A stretch of 5,603 nucleotides of DNA from Bacteroidota bacterium (GTDB taxonomy: Bacteria > Bacteroidota > Bacteroidia > NS11-12g > UBA955). Position numbers and translations under genes: made by a program. The stretch spans positions 1 to 5,603 of the forward strand of contig JAGWYC010000136.1 of assembly GCA_018969565.1 (NCBI GenBank), written 5' to 3'. This document shows, in pieces, positions 1 to 5,603 of the stretch (within the stretch, counting starts at the first letter, position 1; each line of letters begins with the position of its first letter). Below the pieces are notes generated by a model, which saw nothing but the letters and a program-made list of their open reading frames with translations, made no database searches and was not told the origin of the DNA.

Positions 1-1
1 T

Positions 2-1375
2 TATGATGCACAGTTCAAAAGCGCCGAAGACTATGATGTGTGGTTGCGCGGTGTATCAGAAGGGCATCGCTGCAAAGTGTTATCCGCGGTGCTGAGCAAA
101 TACCGGGTTCACGGCAACAGCGAAAGCATGACATTCAGCAGGGAAATCCAGCAGAACACCCTGAAGGTGGTGAGCGCCCATTGGGAGCGATTGCTGGAAA
201 CCAAACTCAACGATGCCGAGCGGGAAGCATTGGGCGATTTGCTTTATAAAAAGGGCAGCCCCTTGCAGAATCCCAGGCTGAGTTTCAACCTGCTGCACCA
301 ATTATATGCCCTGAAATCGGGTACAGGTGGATTTTCGCATGCCCTTAACCGGGAAATCTTCTTCTGGTGGCGTACTGCCATCTATCGCTTGCCACGCTTT
401 ACCCCCGCCAACTGGTTCATACTGCGCAGCCGCATGCTGCGTCGTTTGCCCATGCGGGAAAAAGCTGTGCTCATCATCAAATGCCTCTTCTTCAAACAGA
501 ATACGCTTATGGCCACGCAACATAATCAGGGAAAACTCGTGTATGACATCGGGTACCACGAAGGACAGGACACCGCCTACTACCTGAAAAAAGGGTACAA
601 AGTGGTGGCCGTTGACGCCGACCGCTCATTAATTGCCAAGGGTAAGGAGCAACATGCCGCTGCCATTGCCTCAGGTCAACTGACCCTTGTGGAGAAAGCT
701 ATCTACGAACAAGATGACCAGGAAGTAGCGTTCTTTATTTCCGATAATTCAGAGTGGAACAGCCTGAACAGCGATTTTGCAGGACGGAATGAACTGGGTA
801 CCAGAACGGAAAAGGTTACTACCATCCGGCTGGATAGCCTCATACAGACTTACGGAAAACCTTATTTCCTCAAAATTGATATCGAGGGCTATGATGTGCA
901 TGCCCTGCGCACCCTCTCACCCGAATTGGCGCCGGAATTTATTTCGGTAGAAGCCCTGAGCCTGACGGCAACGCATACCCCGGATGAACAGGAAACCCTG
1001 GCCACCCTGAACGAACTGCGTCGCCTCGGCTATCGCCGCTTTCGTCTGGTTGATCAGACTGAATTTGCAGCGATGGAACCGGGAAAAGCTTTTTATGGCG
1101 TTGATCGCTTCGCCGCAGAGCCGCTTTGGGCCGGTTTGTTGCGCCGTTTTCTGATGAAACGCGGGTATCGTTTAAAGCGCTACAGCAACCGCGATTGGAT
1201 CAATGCCCGCTGCAATCACCACTTCGAATATGGTTCTGCGGGACCGCTTCCGGAAGAACTTGATGGCACCTGGCTCAACGCCGAACAGGCCGCAAAAGCC
1301 ATCAAATATCACCTTGCAGAAGCTGTAAAACGCGGCATGACCGGCTTCTGGGTTGACTGGCATGGCAGAAAATAA
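2..1375 (+). CDS. GT2 glycosyltransferase (C-terminal part) fused to FkbM family methyltransferase; 5' end outside window
   Basis: Open from the left edge, with 457 codons visible (codon 1 = bases 2-4). A GTG at 38 is not a credible start, because the conserved glycosyltransferase motif A-E-D-Y-D-V-W-L-R (codons 8-16) spans it. This E-D motif, with the general-base Asp, and the following K-Y-R-V-H-G-N-S (codons 33-40) mark the end of a GT2 domain whose donor-binding half lies upstream. Codons 50-165 are a largely helical linker, rich in Arg, Trp and Phe near 118-165. An FkbM methyltransferase follows: SAM-binding motif Y-D-I-G-Y-H-E-G-Q-D-T (181-191), acidic D205 in V-A-V-D-A-D, K-I-D-I-E-G-Y-D (291-298), and a C-terminal S-A-G-P-L-P-E-E-L and W-V-D-W-H-G tail typical of these enzymes. 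FkbM proteins O-methylate hydroxyls, often on sugars. Inferred role: one cytoplasmic protein that adds a sugar and methylates the glycan. The next gene overlaps its last 14 bases. The family calls are strong; the substrates are unknown. Confidence 0.9.
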   Translation, partial: YDAQFKSAEDYDVWLRGVSEGHRCKVLSAVLSKYRVHGNSESMTFSREIQQNTLKVVSAHWERLLETKLNDAEREALGDLLYKKGSPLQNPRLSFNLLHQLYALKSGTGGFSHALNREIFFWWRTAIYRLPRFTPANWFILRSRMLRRLPMREKAVLIIKCLFFKQNTLMATQHNQGKLVYDIGYHEGQDTAYYLKKGYKVVAVDADRSLIAKGKEQHAAAIASGQLTLVEKAIYEQDDQEVAFFISDNSEWNSLNSDFAGRNELGTRTEKVTTIRLDSLIQTYGKPYFLKIDIEGYDVHALRTLSPELAPEFISVEALSLTATHTPDEQETLATLNELRRLGYRRFRLVDQTEFAAMEPGKAFYGVDRFAAEPLWAGLLRRFLMKRGYRLKRYSNRDWINARCNHHFEYGSAGPLPEELDGTWLNAEQAAKAIKYHLAEAVKRGMTGFWVDWHGRK

Positions 1376-2159
1376 ACGACTTCCCGTTTCGGCACTCGTT
1401 GGCACCTGCAACGAAGCCCACCTGCTCAGGCAATGCCTGGACAGCCTGCAATGGTGCGATGAAATCCTGGTGGTTGACCTGGAATCAAATGATCATCCGG
1501 AACGCATGATACAGGGCCATGAACGGATGGAGCATTACCGCCGGGTGAGCCGTATCGAAGACATCTTTCCGGTGTTCATCCCTAAACTGAAGCATCAATG
1601 GGTACTGCTTATAGACCCCGATGAAGTGCTGGACCCTGAGCTTCAAAAGCAACTTACGGAATTTATACCTCAGGCCCCTGAAGACGCAGGCCGCATCAAT
1701 ACCCCCATTCGCTACTACTTCAAAAAACACGCACTCAAAGGAACGGTGTGGGGCGGAAAACGCATCGGACGCCTGCTGATACACCGGGAACGGGTGCTCG
1801 TGGCCGATACTGTGCATACCGCTATTACCCTGAAGGAAGGATTCAGAACCCACAAAATCCGCCACGCCGGAAACAATGTGGATCACCATTACTGGATGAG
1901 CGGATGGAAGCAGTTATTTGAAAAACACCGCCGCTACCTGCAAGGCGAAGGCCTGAACATGTATCGAGAAGGAAAACGCTACAACCTGCCCGCACAACTC
2001 TGGTCGGGCATGCAGGCATTCCGGGAAAGTTTCATTCAATGCAAAGGCTACCTTGACGGTATTACCGGATTGTCGCTCAGCCTCTTCTGGGCCTGGTATC
2101 AGGTAGGTAAATGGCGCTCGCTCAGACATTATCAGCGCAGCCTGAAAAACACAAAATAA
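1362..2159 (+). CDS. Family 2 glycosyltransferase, WaaE/KdtX-like (265 aa)
   Basis: Probable inverting GT-A transferase that moves a sugar from a nucleotide donor to a growing surface glycan at the inner face of the cytoplasmic membrane. I chose the ATG at 1362, which puts the first strand (V-S-A-L-V-G-T-C-N-E, residues 9-18) close to the N-terminus as usual. A TTG at 1353 would add only three residues. Visible motifs are C-L-D-S-L-Q-W-C-D-E-I-L-V-V-D (25-39), where the family has its nucleotide-binding Asp, and W-V-L-L-I-D-P-D-E (80-88) as the D-x-D metal site. A later R-L-L-I-H-R...V-H-T section is followed by the N-V-D-H-H-Y-W and E-K-H-R-R-Y-L block. The C-terminal G-Y-L-D-G-I-T-G-L-S-L-S-L-F-W stretch is hydrophobic and resembles the membrane-contacting tail of this subfamily. 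The length is normal. It overlaps gene 1 by 14 bases, suggesting translational coupling. No Shine-Dalgarno is visible. Donor and acceptor sugars cannot be read from the sequence. Confidence 0.88.
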   Translation: MAENKRLPVSALVGTCNEAHLLRQCLDSLQWCDEILVVDLESNDHPERMIQGHERMEHYRRVSRIEDIFPVFIPKLKHQWVLLIDPDEVLDPELQKQLTEFIPQAPEDAGRINTPIRYYFKKHALKGTVWGGKRIGRLLIHRERVLVADTVHTAITLKEGFRTHKIRHAGNNVDHHYWMSGWKQLFEKHRRYLQGEGLNMYREGKRYNLPAQLWSGMQAFRESFIQCKGYLDGITGLSLSLFWAWYQVGKWRSLRHYQRSLKNTK

Positions 2160-2161
2160 CC

Positions 2162-3172
2162 ATGAACGAAAAAACACTTCATACCCTGCCTGAAGGCTAT
2201 ACAGAATGGCCCCGCATAACGGTGGTTACGCCTTCCTATAATCAGGGTCCTTATATAGAAGAAACCATACAATCTATTATCGGACAACAATACCCAAACC
2301 TGGAATACTTCGTTGTTGACGGTGGCAGTAAAGATGAAACGGTTTCTATCATCGAGAAGTACAGTGCGCATATCAACTGGTGGGTAAGCGAGAAAGACCG
2401 AGGGCAGACGGATGCCATCAACAAAGGATTCAAGCGTGCTACCGGTGACATTGTGAACTGGATAAACAGCGATGATATTTTATATCCGGATGCACTGTTT
2501 CATATAGCGCAAACCTATATAGCCAACCCCGAAGCAGGCTTTGTGTACGGAAAAACACAGCGCTTCAACAGCAAGGGTCCTATGGAAATGATGCAACATG
2601 ATGTACCCGATTTGCCCTTGATGTATTATTATTATTTTCCTTACGGGCAGCAGGGTTGTTTTTATAAGAAAAGCATCCTCGAGAAAATTGGATTCCTGAA
2701 TGAATCACTGCATTTCAGTATGGATTTCGATTTGTTTATCAGGCTGCATCTGCATGCCAAAACCGTTAAAACAGATTTCCTGGTCGGCGGATTCAGAGAC
2801 CATGAGGCCAGCAAAACGAACAATCTTGAAGCCGTTATGGTCAAGGAAAACCTGGGGGTATTCCGATGCCTTCTGGAGGCCTTCGGCTACAGCGAAGGCG
2901 TGGCGGCTATGGAAGCCTGTGGCGCTCCGACGCTGAAATTGCATGGGTACGATAACCCCGCTGTTTGGTTCAGCGCTGCAGAACTGGGCCACATGACTTC
3001 CCGTTTCTTAGTCAGGTATATTTATTTTTCCGATATACATAAGAAGTATAACTACCTTTTTCACGCACTTAAATTCATCAGAAAACATGATCCGCAGGAA
3101 TTTGGCAAGAAGCGGAAGTATTTTGATGGCCTGCTGAGAAAATCAGCACTGCTTCGCTTTTTTAAATCGTAA
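2162..3172 (+). CDS. Family 2 glycosyltransferase (336 aa), WcaA-like GT-A fold
   Basis: Complete GT2 enzyme. Residues 19-31 carry the first nucleotide-binding strand and loop (T-V-V-T-P-S-Y-N-Q-G). Residues 51-58 are V-V-D-G-G-S-K-D. E77-K-D-R-G-Q-T-D-A-I-N-K-G (77-89) is the usual GT2 signature before the metal site N-S-D-D (102-105). P-Y-G-Q-Q-G (160-165) and the M-D-F-D-L-F-I-R-L segment, which supplies the acceptor-side Asp, come next, followed by F-R-D-H-E-A-S-K-T, a common end to this fold. The remaining ~90 residues are basic and may be membrane-associated; no clear transmembrane helix is seen. The ATG at 2162 starts 2 bases after the previous stop and follows an A-rich leader. An in-frame ATG at 2111 would overlap the previous gene by 49 bases and add 17 residues that do not look like GT2, so I rejected it. 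By hand count the gene is about 45% G+C, lower than its neighbours. The sugar specificity is unknown. Confidence 0.92.
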   Translation: MNEKTLHTLPEGYTEWPRITVVTPSYNQGPYIEETIQSIIGQQYPNLEYFVVDGGSKDETVSIIEKYSAHINWWVSEKDRGQTDAINKGFKRATGDIVNWINSDDILYPDALFHIAQTYIANPEAGFVYGKTQRFNSKGPMEMMQHDVPDLPLMYYYYFPYGQQGCFYKKSILEKIGFLNESLHFSMDFDLFIRLHLHAKTVKTDFLVGGFRDHEASKTNNLEAVMVKENLGVFRCLLEAFGYSEGVAAMEACGAPTLKLHGYDNPAVWFSAAELGHMTSRFLVRYIYFSDIHKKYNYLFHALKFIRKHDPQEFGKKRKYFDGLLRKSALLRFFKS

Positions 3173-3175
3173 ACC

Positions 3176-5095
3176 ATGTGTGGCATAGTCGGCATATTTG
3201 ATCTTCAACACAAGCTGTCAAAGGAAGACCTGGTGGCCTTTACCGACAGCATGCATCATCGTGGACCGGATGGTTCCGGTTATGCGTTGTTAAGCGGAAA
3301 CCACCTGGGACTGGGCCACCGCCGTTTGTCCATTCTTGACCTTTCTGAGGCCGGCAGCCAGCCCATGCACCTGCTCCATGGGCGTTATACCATTGTGTAC
3401 AACGGGGAAATTTTCAACTTCCTGGAACTGCGCCGTGAGTTAAAAAGTCTCGGATATCAATTTCAGAGCGATACCGACACTGAAGTTTTTGCCCTGGCCT
3501 ACCACCATTGGGGAACCGATTGCTTCAACCGCTTCAACGGCATGTGGGCTGCCGCCATCTGGGACGAGGTGAACCGGGAACTTTTACTGTGCCGCGATCG
3601 TTTCGGCATAAAGCCCTTATACTGCTACACCCGGGAGGGCTATCTGGCCTTTGCAAGTGAAACCAATGCCTTCCTGCATCTCAAGGGCCACAGGCGCAGC
3701 ATCAATGATGCCCTGTTCCTGATGAATATTGCTGAACCATACGCCCTGGAAGGCGCCTCGCTAACCCCGTTCGATGATATAATTTCCTTACCTCCCGGCC
3801 ATTTCCTTCGTTTTGGCTTATCAGGAAGCAGCAACCCCGAACCTTGGTTCAATCCTAAACAGTACTTGACCTCGGAACGCGGCAGCCTCACGGCGCATGC
3901 CGAACGATTTAAAGAATTGTTCTTTGACGCCGTATCGCTGCGTCTGCGCGCCGATGTTCCCATTGCCACAGCCCTGAGTGGCGGTCTGGACAGCAGTTCT
4001 GTGTTTTCTGCCGTGGTACAACTGTCTCAGCAAGGCAAACTGGAGCGCACACCATCCGACTTTCGCAGGGCGTTCATCGCGTCATTCCCGGGTACGGAAC
4101 TCGATGAACTGGAATACGCACGCATGGTGCTGGAACATACCGGCGCCGAAGGCACCGTGGTAGAAGTGGATTACGCCAATCTGGCCGCCAAAACGGAGCA
4201 ACTGACACGCGCCTTTGACTGCATCTCGGCGAACCCCCTCACCGCCATTCATTCGGTTTATGAAGGCATGGCTCAGGCAGGATTCAGGATAAGCCTCGAC
4301 GGACATGGCGTTGATGAACTGATGTTTGGTTACCGGGATATGGTGGCCGCTGCCCTCGAATGGCAAAAATGGAACAGCAGCGAAGAGGAAACACGCAGCA
4401 CCTTTGGTGTATTGTCCGGTTTATATGCCCCCGAATTCAGGCATGAACTGGAAACACGCTTTAACAAAGACCTGGCCTGGGCCAGCGGTCGCAGAGGAAC
4501 CCTAAAATACCGTTTGGGTAAAATGCTGAAAAGACCTGTGGGCAGCCTGCAGCCTTTTCCGGGGCATCCACTGGCGGATGGAAAACAATCTTACAACTGG
4601 CCGGTGAGTGATCAGGCCGGATATCCCTGGATGTCTATGCCCGGGCAGATTGCCTGGCTTGAGTTCTTTAAAACCACACTGCCCGCGCTGTTGCGTAATT
4701 ATGACAAAGCCAGCATGCTCAACAGCGTGGAAATAAGAATGCCGTTTATGGACTGGCGCCTGGTGATGTACACCCTTTCACTGCCGCTGGAACACAAACT
4801 CGGCTCCGGATACACCAAGCTGGTTCTGCGTGAAGCCATGCGCGGCGTGCTTGCCGAACAAGTGAGGACCAGAACCTGGAAAGTGGGTTTCATGAGCCCG
4901 GTGCAGCAGTGGTTTAATCAGGGTTTGGGTGACTGGGTCATGGATACCCTGAACAGCCGGGAATTTAAAAACCGCCCCTGGTGGCAGGCTCAACGTGTTC
5001 TGGATTATGCCGAACAACAACGCAAAGAGGGTTGGAGCAGAAAAGGCGCTGAACAAGTGTGGAAACTCATCAATGCCCACCTGATAGCGCAGTAA
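3176..5095 (+). CDS. asnB: Asparagine synthase (glutamine-hydrolysing) family amidotransferase, 639 aa
   Basis: Two-domain class II glutamine amidotransferase. The N-terminal glutaminase begins M-C-G-I-V-G-I-F-D, so Cys2 becomes the N-terminal nucleophile after Met removal. H-H-R-G-P-D-G (27-33), G-H-R-R-L-S-I (47-53), Y-N-G-E-I-F-N (75-81) and D-T-D-T-E (99-103) form the glutamine pocket. The synthetase domain has the ATP pyrophosphatase loop S-G-G-L-D-S-S (268-274), L-D-G-H-G-V-D-E-L (374-382), D-K-A-S-M...S-V-E-I-R-M-P-F-M-D (510-526) and W-K-V-G-F with Lys569. Ammonia from glutamine is passed to an AMP-activated carboxylate. The length fits the ~600-640 aa group frequent in polysaccharide clusters. 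At residue 377 there is His where canonical enzymes have the catalytic Glu (S-G-E-G-x-D-E). Given that and the glycosyltransferase neighbours, it may amidate a uronic acid or amino-acid substituent, as proposed for WbpS-like proteins, rather than make free asparagine. This is inference. The start lies 3 bases after the previous stop, and Cys2 fixes it firmly. The symbol denotes the family only. Confidence 0.93.
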   Translation: MCGIVGIFDLQHKLSKEDLVAFTDSMHHRGPDGSGYALLSGNHLGLGHRRLSILDLSEAGSQPMHLLHGRYTIVYNGEIFNFLELRRELKSLGYQFQSDTDTEVFALAYHHWGTDCFNRFNGMWAAAIWDEVNRELLLCRDRFGIKPLYCYTREGYLAFASETNAFLHLKGHRRSINDALFLMNIAEPYALEGASLTPFDDIISLPPGHFLRFGLSGSSNPEPWFNPKQYLTSERGSLTAHAERFKELFFDAVSLRLRADVPIATALSGGLDSSSVFSAVVQLSQQGKLERTPSDFRRAFIASFPGTELDELEYARMVLEHTGAEGTVVEVDYANLAAKTEQLTRAFDCISANPLTAIHSVYEGMAQAGFRISLDGHGVDELMFGYRDMVAAALEWQKWNSSEEETRSTFGVLSGLYAPEFRHELETRFNKDLAWASGRRGTLKYRLGKMLKRPVGSLQPFPGHPLADGKQSYNWPVSDQAGYPWMSMPGQIAWLEFFKTTLPALLRNYDKASMLNSVEIRMPFMDWRLVMYTLSLPLEHKLGSGYTKLVLREAMRGVLAEQVRTRTWKVGFMSPVQQWFNQGLGDWVMDTLNSREFKNRPWWQAQRVLDYAEQQRKEGWSRKGAEQVWKLINAHLIAQ

Positions 5096-5115
5096 TTCTG
5101 ATTCATTAAAACACA
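5096..5115 (+). other. Short A/T-rich spacer before the last gene
   Basis: Twenty bases between the amidotransferase stop and the next ATG, the largest gap in the window. There is no inverted repeat or T-run that would act as a terminator and no purine-rich Shine-Dalgarno. The A-rich run just before the ATG resembles initiation regions of Bacteroidota, where A-rich leaders commonly replace Shine-Dalgarno pairing. It most likely leaves the last gene in the same transcript. Confidence 0.5.
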
Positions 5116-5603
5116 ATGCGCATCTTATATATTTACGGCAACGCCTCGCTGAATGATGGCTCCATCAGAAGCAAAATCGTGAGCCAGATTCACTACCTCA
5201 ACGAAGCTGGTGTGTCATGTAAGGGTGTGTTTTTTTGCAAAGATGTAGAAGGTCCGCAGCAGTTCAATAACCACATTCACTTTCAACCATTCGGCGCTTC
5301 TAAGCGGCATTGGTTCAAGCGCATACACCAACAGGGCCTGATGCTCAGTGCGGTGGAGGCTTACCTCAAGGAACACAGCAAGAACTTCGACCTTTTTTAC
5401 ATCCGTTATCCCGGAGCGCACAGTGTTTTATTGCGCATCATGCGCCGCTATGGAAAGAAAATCTGCCTGGAACACAATGCCAAAGAGATATGGGAAGCCC
5501 TGAATCAGTGGAACCATTTCCGACCCATCTGGAAACCTTCCTCTATGCTGGCATTCCTGGGCTATGTGGTGATTCCCCTTTTTCAGGAAATAGCCTATGG
5601 CAT
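5116..5603 (+). CDS. Probable GT4-like (GT-B fold) glycosyltransferase, N-terminal part; 3' end outside window
   Basis: An open frame of 162 codons plus two bases runs to the right edge without a stop. The product starts M-R-I-L-Y-I-Y-G-N, a first Rossmann strand as in GT4 enzymes. It continues G-S-I-R-S-K-I-V-S-Q-I-H-Y-L-N-E-A-G (15-32), matching the helix after that strand, where such proteins carry a small-residue loop and then L-x-x-x-G. Further on are F-D-L-F-Y-I-R-Y-P-G (91-100) and G-K-K-I-C-L-E-H-N-A-K-E (113-124), which match the usual 'D-x-x-Y-x-R ... K-x-x-x-E-x-H' layout of the N-terminal, acceptor-binding domain. The diagnostic donor-binding C-terminal domain (E-x7-E motif) is not in the window, so the family call rests on this half. 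It would be a retaining transferase acting with the preceding GT2 enzymes on the same glycan. The ATG follows an A-rich leader 20 bases after the amidotransferase stop, and no alternative start fits better. Confidence 0.75.
   Translation, partial: MRILYIYGNASLNDGSIRSKIVSQIHYLNEAGVSCKGVFFCKDVEGPQQFNNHIHFQPFGASKRHWFKRIHQQGLMLSAVEAYLKEHSKNFDLFYIRYPGAHSVLLRIMRRYGKKICLEHNAKEIWEALNQWNHFRPIWKPSSMLAFLGYVVIPLFQEIAYG

Noticed and set aside
509..1375. Separate FkbM methyltransferase gene starting at the internal ATG
   Set aside because: The frame is continuous from the GT2 part, and no stop or suitable leader precedes this ATG. An internal restart cannot be excluded, but the sequence does not require one.
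1485..1889. Long open frame on the - strand (134 codons) inside the WaaE-like gene
   Set aside because: It lies wholly antisense to a well-supported GT2 gene and its translation shows no recognisable domain. It is a shadow of the coding strand, as are the other minus-strand frames.
2111..2161. Upstream ATG extending the second complete GT2 gene by 17 residues
   Set aside because: It would overlap the preceding gene by 49 bases, and the added residues are not part of a GT2 fold. The ATG at 2162 has an A-rich leader and the expected distance to the first strand.
2624..2635. (TAT)4 trinucleotide run, a possible slippage or phase-variation tract
   Set aside because: It encodes four Tyr in a plausible coding context. 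Changes in copy number would keep the frame, and the run is too short to be a convincing switch.
5096..5115. Terminator or promoter in the largest gap
   Set aside because: Only 20 bases, with no stem-loop, no T-tract and no recognisable promoter elements.

Overview
The window is a compact, one-directional stretch of a surface-polysaccharide gene cluster (O-antigen, capsule or exopolysaccharide type). All five genes lie on the + strand. The outer two run off the ends of the window. No RNA genes, insertion sequences, CRISPR arrays, promoters or terminators can be supported. About 99% of the bases are coding, and the longest non-coding gap is 20 bases.

Layout: (1) 2-1375, the 3' part of a fused gene whose product ends a family 2 glycosyltransferase (GT2) domain and continues in the same frame into an FkbM-type methyltransferase. 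(2) 1362-2159, a GT2 enzyme of the WaaE/KdtX-like kind. (3) 2162-3172, a second complete GT2 enzyme with an N-S-D-D metal site. (4) 3176-5095, an asparagine-synthase-type, glutamine-dependent amidotransferase. (5) 5116 to the right edge, the N-terminal half of a probable GT4/GT-B glycosyltransferase. The junctions are a 14-base overlap, then gaps of 2, 3 and 20 bases, as expected of one co-transcribed and partly translationally coupled operon.

How the genes could work together (inference): the four glycosyltransferase domains would add successive sugars to a lipid-linked repeat unit or to a lipopolysaccharide core. The FkbM domain would methylate a sugar hydroxyl. The amidotransferase would convert a carboxylate, for example on a uronic acid or an attached amino acid, to an amide. 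No flippase, polymerase, initiating sugar-phosphate transferase or nucleotide-sugar synthesis gene lies in the window, so the type of polymer cannot be decided here.

Organism: the start sites lack Shine-Dalgarno sequences, and three of the four visible ones follow A-rich or A/T-rich leaders. Together with the gene content and moderate G+C, this suggests a member of the Bacteroidota, with only moderate confidence. Gene 3 is clearly richer in A+T than the sampled parts of its neighbours, which hints at a mosaic cluster. The window reads mainly as a normal accessory glycan locus. The two points most worth a second look are the GT2-FkbM fusion and the amidotransferase, which has His where true asparagine synthetases have a catalytic Glu.
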